Origin: Clostridiales bacterium
Lineage (GTDB): Bacteria; Bacillota; Clostridia; Lachnospirales; Lachnospiraceae
Direction: 5' to 3'
Length of the DNA stretch: 64,000 nt
Assembly: GCA_018376135.1 (NCBI GenBank)
Contig: JAHABX010000017.1
Coordinates: forward strand, 10,111-74,110
Shown: one piece after another, positions 58,392 to 64,000 of the stretch
Position numbering within the stretch: position 1 is the first letter of the stretch
Layout of the letters: each line of letters begins with the position of its first letter
Program-made: the position numbers and the translations under genes
Notes under the pieces: model-generated
The model's database searches: none
What the model was told of the DNA's origin: nothing
The model's input: only the letters and a program-made list of their open reading frames with translations

Positions 58392-59420
58392 CTAAAGAGA
58401 TTTTTGCAGAAATTGTTCTTTTTTTCTGTATTCTTCCACAGGAATGCCAAGAAGGTCACATGCTTTTTCCAGACCGATATCCAGATTCTGCATGATAAGC
58501 CGGACGTTCCGAATCAGGGTTTCAGCGGTTCCCTGAGCAATACCTTGAGTAATACCTTGAGTAATACCTTGAGTAATACCCTGGGAAATTCCCTGGTGAA
58601 TTCCCATAGAAATTCCTCTTTGTTCTGCTTCTTTTTCCCAGTCATCTAATGCTTTACACATATCCACAGTACCTCCTTTTTCCTTACATTGCTGTTCGAT
58701 ATATTTTTCGATACCAGAATTCCCAAGAAGGGCGGACATGACCTTCCCGGTTTCGGGCTTCAGGTTTTGATATTCAGGATTTCTTCTGACCTCTTCGCAG
58801 ATTGCCTTTTGACTTTGATCCAGCTGCAGCAGCTTCAGAATATATTTCAGCTGCCCCTCGCACTGGTCTGTTTGAGTTAGCTCATACATATTGACCAAAT
58901 TCAGCTTATAATCCTGGAGATAGTCCTTCAAATCGGTATCCTCGGCTTCAAGATTTAACAGTTCATATAAACTGGTGGCTCCGTCCCAGGCTTTTCTCTG
59001 CCAGTAAAGGACAAGTGTGATCACGGGGCAGAGTCGGTCTGTTCGGGTCAGTCCGCTACTTCGTTCTGCCCAGTTTTTGTAGTCTTTGCGATGGTGCTGT
59101 GCAGCAATCTCTTTTGCCTGTTCCATGTACCGGCTTGCTTCATAGCCCATTACCCTTACGGGCATCACATAATTTATGAAAGACTGATTTTCCAGGCAAA
59201 AGAGTTGATAGGACAGTCCGCTTTGGTGACGTTTGCTTACATCATTGCGTAATTCGTGCCTTTGTCCTCTGTGGTCTCTTGGATAGGTGATCTGTCCTGT
59301 GTCTTCCAGTTCTTCAGGAAGAATGATCTTTTTTCCATGATAGATACAGAGATTAATCAAATCTGCAAACTCTTGATTATCAATAAAGAAACTGTTCAAT
59401 TCATCGTTAATGTTCCCCAT
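58392..59420 (-). CDS. Rpn-family (PD-(D/E)XK) recombination-promoting nuclease/transposase-like protein
   Basis: 342 residues. The N-terminal 150 residues match the Lachnospiraceae form of Rpn/YhgA proteins: ELRNDVSKRHQSGL, QLFCLENQSFINYVMPVRVM, given as the E-N-Q-S motif in place of the nuclease E-x-Q, and RLCPVITLVLYWQRKAWDG. A helical linker follows and then six tandem Q-G-I-T/S units (residues about 270-295) encoded by a 12-bp repeat, and a C-terminal region LGIPVEEYRK. Rpn proteins cut DNA and promote RecA-independent recombination; no inverted ends are seen. A good promoter lies upstream at 59550-59578. Confidence 0.82.
   Translation of the reverse strand: MGNINDELNSFFIDNQEFADLINLCIYHGKKIILPEELEDTGQITYPRDHRGQRHELRNDVSKRHQSGLSYQLFCLENQSFINYVMPVRVMGYEASRYMEQAKEIAAQHHRKDYKNWAERSSGLTRTDRLCPVITLVLYWQRKAWDGATSLYELLNLEAEDTDLKDYLQDYKLNLVNMYELTQTDQCEGQLKYILKLLQLDQSQKAICEEVRRNPEYQNLKPETGKVMSALLGNSGIEKYIEQQCKEKGGTVDMCKALDDWEKEAEQRGISMGIHQGISQGITQGITQGITQGIAQGTAETLIRNVRLIMQNLDIGLEKACDLLGIPVEEYRKKEQFLQKSL
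58532..58603 (-). repeat. 12-bp tandem repeat inside the Rpn-family gene
   Basis: Six consecutive 12-nt units; on the + strand the central ones are exactly CTTGAGTAATAC (58544-58579) and the outer ones are diverged (CCTGAGCAATAC, CCTGGGAAATTC, CCTGGTGAATTC). They encode Q-G-I-T/S/H/A repeats, keeping the frame, so the number of copies can change without breaking the gene. Confidence 0.92.
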
Positions 59421-59549
59421 AATCCTCCTTTTACAGAATCAAGGGGGTGATCGGTCCGCCATGATTCCGCCTGTATGTAATTAAGATTCTGAAAAAGGGC
59501 GAAATGCCGGACTGCAATTGCAAATGAAATTCAGAACTATTTGTATATT

Positions 59550-59578
59550 ATTTTAATACATAAAATGTATTCTGTCAA
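59550..59578 (-). promoter_or_regulatory. Promoter of the Rpn-family gene
   Basis: On the - strand: TTGACA, 17-nt spacer, TAAAAT. It leaves a leader of about 120 nt. Confidence 0.72.
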
Positions 59579-59605
59579 TCTTTTTATCGAGTGCGGGTTT
59601 TAAAA

Positions 59606-59648
59606 ATAAGGACAGCAGATCCTCCATGGGAATCATCTGCTGTCCGAA
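59606..59648 (-). terminator. Terminator of rfbB-rfbD
   Basis: GGACAGCAGAT (59610-59620) and ATCTGCTGTCC (59635-59645), a perfect 11-bp stem; on the - strand it is followed by TTATTTTTA. Confidence 0.88.
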
Positions 59649-59653
59649 TGAGG

Positions 59654-60592
59654 TTACAGAACCTCTTTTAAATATCTGTTCAGTGCGTCCTGCCAGGTGG
59701 GAAGCGGAGTAAAGCCATTGGCGATCAGCTTACTCTTGTCCAGTCGGGAGTTAAAGGGACGCTTTGCTTTGGAAGCACCATACTCCGCAGTGGTAACAGG
59801 TGTGACTGTAATATGGTCAGTGCCATATTCCATATGCCCCAGCTCTGCTGCCTGGCGGAAAATCTCTACGGTGAAATCATACCAGCTGATATATCCGCCT
59901 TCGTTGGTTGCGTGGTAGTAGCCGTATTTTTCCGTCTCAGCCATATCTACCAGCAGCCGCGCCAGGTCGTAAGTGTAGGTCGGTGTACCGATTTGATCGC
60001 TGACTACCCGGAGCTGATCGTGGGTCTTGCCCAGATTCAGCATGGTCTTGATAAAATTCTTGCCATTGATGCCGAATACCCAGGCAATGCGGACGATAAA
60101 ATATTTTTCCAGATTATCAGAAACAGCAAGCTCGCCCTCCAGCTTGGTCTGTCCGTAGACATTCAGCGGTTTATAGTCCTTGCAGTCAGGCTCCCAGGGA
60201 GCGGTGCCCTGTCCGTCAAATACATAATCAGTGGACAGATAGATCATCTTGCAGTCCAGCTTTTTGCAGGCAAGAGCAATATTTTCTGTTCCGGCTGCAT
60301 TGACCAGACGTACCTTTTCTACCTTGTCATCATCCTCTGCCATATCGACTGCCGTCCATGCTGCACAGTGAACGACTACATCCGGCTGCTCTCTTGTAAG
60401 AATCTCTTCTACAGAAGCTTTGTCCGTAATATCCATAGGCACATAGGGCATGCCGGTTACTGCCGTACCGTCCTGTACACCGCTGTATTCCGGTGCGATA
60501 TCGGAACCGACTCCCTCATAACCTCTCTTTGCCAGCTCATTCATCACATCATGACCAAGCTGTCCGCCTACTCCTGTTACAAATAATTTCAT
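59654..60592 (-). CDS. rfbD: dTDP-4-dehydrorhamnose reductase
   Basis: 312 residues; last step of dTDP-L-rhamnose synthesis. SDR pattern: KLFVTGVGGQLGHDVM (NAD(P) loop), MIYLSTDYVFDGQG with Ser and the Y-x-x-x-K partner in PLNVYGQTKLEGEL, and RVSDQIGTPTYTYDLARL-type C-terminal. Start at ATG 60592; a longer frame upstream overlaps rfbB and is rejected. It is the second gene of rfbB-rfbD; rfbA and rfbC must lie elsewhere. Confidence 0.94.
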   Translation of the reverse strand: MKLFVTGVGGQLGHDVMNELAKRGYEGVGSDIAPEYSGVQDGTAVTGMPYVPMDITDKASVEEILTREQPDVVVHCAAWTAVDMAEDDDKVEKVRLVNAAGTENIALACKKLDCKMIYLSTDYVFDGQGTAPWEPDCKDYKPLNVYGQTKLEGELAVSDNLEKYFIVRIAWVFGINGKNFIKTMLNLGKTHDQLRVVSDQIGTPTYTYDLARLLVDMAETEKYGYYHATNEGGYISWYDFTVEIFRQAAELGHMEYGTDHITVTPVTTAEYGASKAKRPFNSRLDKSKLIANGFTPLPTWQDALNRYLKEVL

Positions 60593-60617
60593 TTTGCTGT
60601 TTTCCTCCATCCTGGGA

Positions 60618-61646
60618 TTACCGGTTGCTGTACATTTTCTCGTAATAATTCTGGTATTCACCGGAGATGATGGTTTCCCACCATTCTTTGTTGTCCAGAT
60701 ACCACTGGATCGTCTTCTGGATACCGTCCACAAATTTGGTCTCCGGAAGCCATCCCAGTTCACTGTGGATCTTGGTCGGGTCGATGGCATAGCGCATGTC
60801 GTGACCCTTACGGTCTGTTACATAAGTGATCAGGCTTTCCGGCTTGTCCAGTGCTTTGCAGATGATCTTTACAATATCGATGTTTTTCATCTCGTTATGT
60901 CCGCCGATGTTATAAACCTCACCTACGCGTCCCTTGTGGATCACAAGGTCGATTGCCTTACAGTGGTCTTCCACATACAGCCAGTCACGTACATTCTCTC
61001 CGGTTCCGTATACAGGCAGCGGCTTATCGTTCAGTGCGTTCGCGATCATGAGCGGAATCAGCTTTTCCGGGAAATGATAAGGACCGTAGTTGTTGGAACA
61101 GCGGCTGATGGATACCGGCAGACCATAGGTACGGTGATATGCCAGAACCAGAAGGTCAGCAGCAGCCTTGCTGGAAGAATACGGGCTGGAGGTATGGATC
61201 GGAGTCTCCTCGGTGAAGAACAGGTCCGGGCGGTCCAGCGGAAGATCGCCGTATACTTCATCAGTGGATACCTGATGATAACGTTTGATTCCGTATTTGC
61301 GGCAGGCATCCATCAGTACAGATGTACCGATAATATTGGTGTCCAGAAATACCTGCGGGTTCTCAATGGAACGGTCCACATGGCTTTCTGCTGCGAAGTT
61401 TACCACCATATCCGGGTGTTCTTCTTCAAAAAGCTGATAGACAGCGCTGCGGTCTGTAATACTTTCCTTTACAAAACGGAAATTCGGGTTGTCCATGACC
61501 GGTGCAAGGGTGGACAGGTTGCCTGCATAGGTCAGGCAGTCCAGACATACAATACGATAGTCCGGATATTTGTCCAGCATGTGGAAAACAAAATTGCTTC
61601 CGATGAAGCCTGCGCCGCCGGTGACGATAATGGTTGTGCTGCTCAT
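60618..61646 (-). CDS. rfbB: dTDP-glucose 4,6-dehydratase
   Basis: 342 residues; turns dTDP-glucose into the 4-keto-6-deoxy sugar. Motifs: IIVTGGAGFIGSNFVFHML (NAD loop), VNFAAESHVDRSIENP, YHQVSTDEVYGDLP, SSPYSSSKAAADLLV (Y-x-x-x-K catalytic pair) and SRCSNNYGPYHFPEKLIPL. First gene of the rfbB-rfbD unit. A MerR-type promoter with a 19-bp spacer precedes it by about 70 nt. Confidence 0.96.
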   Translation of the reverse strand: MSSTTIIVTGGAGFIGSNFVFHMLDKYPDYRIVCLDCLTYAGNLSTLAPVMDNPNFRFVKESITDRSAVYQLFEEEHPDMVVNFAAESHVDRSIENPQVFLDTNIIGTSVLMDACRKYGIKRYHQVSTDEVYGDLPLDRPDLFFTEETPIHTSSPYSSSKAAADLLVLAYHRTYGLPVSISRCSNNYGPYHFPEKLIPLMIANALNDKPLPVYGTGENVRDWLYVEDHCKAIDLVIHKGRVGEVYNIGGHNEMKNIDIVKIICKALDKPESLITYVTDRKGHDMRYAIDPTKIHSELGWLPETKFVDGIQKTIQWYLDNKEWWETIISGEYQNYYEKMYSNR

Positions 61647-61713
61647 ATTATTTATTCCTCACTTTCTCCTGAACATACGTGGTCAGGCATATCTTGTTTT
61701 TGTTATTATCCCT

Positions 61714-61744
61714 ATTATAAAAGGTGACGCAAGGTCACCTTCAA
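61714..61744 (-). promoter_or_regulatory. MerR-type promoter of rfbB
   Basis: On the - strand: TTGAAG, 19-nt spacer, TATAAT. A perfect palindrome AAGGTGAC-N5-GTCACCTT (61721-61741) fills the spacer. The overlong 19-bp spacing with a palindrome between -35 and -10 is the mark of promoters activated by MerR-family proteins by DNA distortion. Confidence 0.8.
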
Positions 61745-61788
61745 GCACTTTTTTATTTTTGGTAAATATGCCTAAATTTTCCATGAAA

Positions 61789-61848
61789 GTCCCGTCACGC
61801 AGGCATAAATGAGCCGTGCCTGCACGAGCGAATTTATGGATATGGGAC
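61789..61848. repeat. Nested inverted repeats between rfbB and MerR-methyltransferase genes
   Basis: Outer GTCCCGT/ATGGGAC arms enclose GCAGGCA-N11-type arms (GCAGGC at 61799-61804 and GCCTGC near 61818-61825). No clear U-tract, so it is not a clean terminator. It may end the MerR-methyltransferase transcript or be a structured leader. Confidence 0.4.
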
Positions 61849-61920
61849 GGGCAAGACGGCATGAACAAGCAGGACGGCAGTCCGGATTGTGAATGCCGGC
61901 GGCAGCTTCAGGATGCTGTT

Positions 61921-63102
61921 TTACAGCCTGCAGAGGAAGATTCCGGCATCCTTGGTGATGTGGAACCCTTTTGCAGTTTTTTTCTCTGTAAAGGAACGAA
62001 AATCCTTATAGCGTTCCAGCAGGATCTGATTCTGGTTGCCATGGCAGGACAGAATATATTCAACCAGTGGTTCTGCCCGGTCAAGTTCAATGGAGTCTTC
62101 ATAGTGCACGCAGTGGATTTTTGAAAAAAACGGTTCCAGCAAATCAGGACCATTCTCCAGTCCAAAATGCTCATAAAGCTTTTCTGCAGATAAAGTGATA
62201 CGGCTGTCAAACTGCTGTACCAGTTCGCTGATCTCTTTCATGTGTTTGTTCCCGTAGGTACTGCAGAGGAAGATTCCGTCCGGTTTCAGAACCCGGCGTA
62301 CCTCCTGAAAAACCTGTGCCAGATCACTGCAGTAGAACAGCACATGGTTGGCGATGATCAGATCAAAGGATCGTTCCGGAAAAGGGATATTGGCGCAGTC
62401 AAAGTGTGAGAAAGAAAAGCGCCCATCCTCCTGACCGATATTCCGCCGTGCGTCCCGGAGCATTCCTTCCGAGATATCAGAGAGTATGATATTTGCATGC
62501 TCCGGCAGCCGGGACATATTTTCGGTCCAGAGGGCTCCGTTTCCACAGCCCAGCTCCAGGATACTCAGACCGTTCCGAATCCGGCAGTGTTCAAAGATCC
62601 ATGGAAACCAGCCCTGCCGATTGGTAGAGTAGTCCCGATGCAGGCGGATACGTGCAGAGATATTGGTAGCATTTTGATATTGAACCTTCAGGCTCTTCTC
62701 CATACTGGTCAGGTGGATCAGCTCCAGCATATGGCTCCAGTCGATCTGCTGTTCCCTCTCGATGGCGGAGACAGTGTCCTCAATGGCGCTTTCCACCAGC
62801 TGCATCTGCTCAATGCGGTCCTGTACCAGCTTTTTCTGAAGATTCAGAGAATTATGCAGAAAATGATAGTCTGTATCTCCAATGGTCATCTCCCGGATAT
62901 CGTCCAGTGAAAAACCCAGGTATTTCAGCAGAAGGATCTGCTGGAGCCGGGCAAGATCCGAATCCGTATAGAATCTGGCACCCGAGGGCTTTACATAAGA
63001 CGGTTTCAGAATATTCTGTTTGTCATAGAATCGGATGGTCCGGACAGAGACATTTGCCATGCGGGCAAACTGACCGGAGGAATAGTAGCCTGGAAGCTTC
63101 AT
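61921..63102 (-). CDS. MerR-family HTH fused to SAM methyltransferase
   Basis: 393 residues. Residues 1-75 are a MerR winged helix: YYSSGQFARMANVSVRTIRF, YDKQNILKPSYVKPSGARFY and LLKYLGFSLDDIREM. A long helix (about 80-130) would dimerise. Residues about 170-340 form a class I methyltransferase: ILELGCGNGALW (motif I), NIILSDISEGMLRDARRN (motif II), FDLIIANHVLFYCSDL (motif IV) and VRRVLKPDGIFLCSTYG. The effector domain of MerR is thus replaced by an enzyme. Promoter at 63140-63168. What is methylated, or whether SAM-bound substrate controls DNA binding, is unknown. Confidence 0.87.
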   Translation of the reverse strand: MKLPGYYSSGQFARMANVSVRTIRFYDKQNILKPSYVKPSGARFYTDSDLARLQQILLLKYLGFSLDDIREMTIGDTDYHFLHNSLNLQKKLVQDRIEQMQLVESAIEDTVSAIEREQQIDWSHMLELIHLTSMEKSLKVQYQNATNISARIRLHRDYSTNRQGWFPWIFEHCRIRNGLSILELGCGNGALWTENMSRLPEHANIILSDISEGMLRDARRNIGQEDGRFSFSHFDCANIPFPERSFDLIIANHVLFYCSDLAQVFQEVRRVLKPDGIFLCSTYGNKHMKEISELVQQFDSRITLSAEKLYEHFGLENGPDLLEPFFSKIHCVHYEDSIELDRAEPLVEYILSCHGNQNQILLERYKDFRSFTEKKTAKGFHITKDAGIFLCRL

Positions 63103-63139
63103 AGAGGCACCTGCCTTTGTGTTTTGTGATGTTGAATTT

Positions 63140-63168
63140 ACTTTATCACAGAGAGGACAGGGAGTAAA
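63140..63168 (-). promoter_or_regulatory. Promoter of the MerR-methyltransferase gene
   Basis: On the - strand: TTTACT, 17-nt spacer, TAAAGT, about 40 nt before the start codon. Normal spacing, so unlike the rfbB promoter it is not MerR-activated in form. Confidence 0.55.
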
Positions 63169-63268
63169 GGTACAGATTCCGGAAGGCAGAAAAAAACTCT
63201 AGCAGTAATACCGCTAAAAGTCAAAGTAGAGGATTGTTTTACGCTATTCTGAAAACGAGGTGTGAATA

Positions 63269-63508
63269 GTGTACAGAAGAATCAGAGATTTACGTGAAGA
63301 CAATGATCTGTCACAGAGACAGATGGCAGAGTATCTGGGATGCAGCCAGAGAGTATACAGTAATTACGAATGCGGAGATGTCCAGATTCCGATTCCTCTT
63401 TTGATTGAAGTATCTAAATATTATGGAGTCAGTGTGGATTATCTCCTGGAGCTGACAGACGAGAAGAAGCCCTATCCAAAAAGGGGAGAGAAAAAACGCA
63501 GGAGATAA
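63269..63508 (+). CDS. XRE family transcriptional regulator
   Basis: 79 residues from a GTG start at 63269. A single helix-turn-helix: RRIRDLREDNDLSQRQMAEY, LGCSQRVYSNYECGDVQIPI and YYGVSVDYLLELT, ending in a basic tail KKPYPKRGEKKRRR. The closest pattern is SinR/Xre-like single-domain regulators. A palindrome TAGC-N9-GCTA (63200-63217) lies about 60 bp upstream and could be its operator. No partner gene is adjacent. Confidence 0.85.
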   Translation: MYRRIRDLREDNDLSQRQMAEYLGCSQRVYSNYECGDVQIPIPLLIEVSKYYGVSVDYLLELTDEKKPYPKRGEKKRRR

Positions 63509-63554
63509 TGGCTGACATTACCCGGTTGTCAGAGCAGATGGGCGGGTGACATGC

Positions 63555-63606
63555 CGGCTGCTTCCTGAAGCCTCAAAAACTGAGGCTTCATTGCAGCGCC
63601 TTTTTA
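63555..63606 (+). terminator. Terminator after XRE gene
   Basis: An outer GGCTGC/GCAGCGCC arm encloses a perfect inner hairpin GAAGCCTCA (63567-63575) - AAAAC - TGAGGCTTC (63581-63589), followed by TTTTT (63601-63605). Confidence 0.72.
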
Positions 63607-63699
63607 TCCGGAATGGTTTAATACTTTTTTAGAAGACGTTGGGGACAAAACAGTTTTGCCCCCCGGTTTGATGATATTTGCGTCAGTAAACATGTCCGT

Positions 63700-64000
63700 T
63701 TATTGAGAAAGCTTCTTCATCTCCTCCAGCAGTTCCGCATCGGTCCGTTCTGCATCGAAACCCAGCAGTTCAATCACCTTTTCAATGTATGTGACCGGTT
63801 CCTCCAGTGCGTCTGCAATGCACTGGGCGTCCTGACCTTTCTGCAGCTTTTTGCGGACCTGAGATAGTAATTTTAGAAGTTCGCCTTCCTTACGCCCATT
63901 CTCAATGCCAACCTCCAGAATGTTCATCTTCACAGCCTCCCATTCTTCTGATTCTTTGACTTCTGTTACAATCTTATCCAGCTCTACGATACGAGAATCT
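63700..64000 (-). CDS. C-terminal part of an Rpn-family-like protein (5' end outside window)
   Basis: About 99 residues are visible, open to the window edge. The stretch SRIVELDKIVTEVKESEEWE, then NGRKEGELLKLLSQVRKK, KLQKGQDAQCIADALEEP and IEKVIELLGFDAERTDAELL is the typical charged helical tail of Rpn/PD-(D/E)XK transposase-like proteins in gut Firmicutes. The nuclease domain would lie beyond 64000. An internal GTG (63933) is a less likely start. It is the second gene of this kind in the window. Confidence 0.7.
   Translation of the reverse strand, partial: DSRIVELDKIVTEVKESEEWEAVKMNILEVGIENGRKEGELLKLLSQVRKKLQKGQDAQCIADALEEPVTYIEKVIELLGFDAERTDAELLEEMKKLSQ

Noticed and set aside
58532..58603. 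CRISPR-like repeat array
   Set aside because: Units are 12 bp, contiguous without spacers, in frame within a protein, and no cas genes are near.

Overview
The window looks like chromosome from a Gram-positive gut anaerobe of the Clostridia, most likely family Lachnospiraceae. The evidence is a PolC-type replicase, a type 1B (PyrK/PyrD) dihydroorotate dehydrogenase, ClpC-RadA, a YerC-type TrpR relative, DUF1836/DUF6142/DUF6110/DUF6773 proteins, a tRNA gene without an encoded CCA end, strong GGAGG ribosome binding sites and TTGACA-17-TATAAT promoters. No rRNA, CRISPR array, prophage or complete insertion sequence is visible. The only RNA gene I can support is one tRNA-Trp.

Layout. 1-2.6 kb: the end of an amidohydrolase, a DUF305 membrane protein, an XRE regulator/membrane protein pair with two operator palindromes, and a small lipoprotein. 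2.8-5.5 kb: pyrimidine operon pyrF-pyrK-pyrD. 5.6-13.7 kb: an A+T-richer iron island (feoA-feoB-FeoB-associated protein, AraC regulator, Fur-like regulator, 26-residue protein, DUF6110 membrane protein, P1B-type ATPase, DUF2325, DUF3793). It separates pyrFKD from pyrE (13.9 kb). 14.6-17.7 kb: small membrane proteins (VanZ, DUF6142) and an M29-type aminopeptidase. 17.8-21.3 kb: purine operon purE-M-N-D. 21.4-22.8 kb: an exported cohesin-like membrane protein. 22.9-27.1 kb: a gntR-clpC-radA stress operon. 27.2 kb: tRNA-Trp. 27.5-34.6 kb: MATE transporter, substrate-binding lipoprotein, LysR with a divergent siroheme sulfite/nitrite reductase, DUF1653, Mrp ATPase, YdcF protein and a Cu/Zn-SOD-like protein. 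34.7-42.4 kb: DUF3791 protein, a second XRE/membrane cassette, a LexA-box-controlled radical SAM/DUF4130 repair pair, a degenerate HPr, a nuclease-helicase, LysR and DUF1294. 42.7-56.6 kb: housekeeping genes (glyA, mnmM, thyA, folA, rodA, ispG, polC, purA, HAD, PHP, TrpR-like, DUF1836). 56.9-64 kb: dgt, an Rpn-family protein with a 12-bp tandem repeat, rfbB-rfbD, a MerR-methyltransferase fusion, an XRE regulator and a truncated gene at the edge.

The most interesting part is the iron island. Its gene order regulator / tiny protein / small membrane protein / P1B ATPase matches the ferrosome (fez) organelle operon described in Clostridioides difficile, and the ATPase has S-C-A in place of the CPC metal motif. 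Six copies of one palindrome (GTTAGY-N4-RCTAAC type) sit in front of feoA, feoB, the AraC gene and the DUF2325-DUF3793 pair. This suggests one metal-responsive regulon that combines iron uptake with iron storage. Other regulatory signals readable from sequence are a LexA box inside the promoter of the radical SAM/DUF4130 pair, a GntR operator on the clpC operon promoter, and a 19-bp-spacer MerR-type promoter before rfbB.
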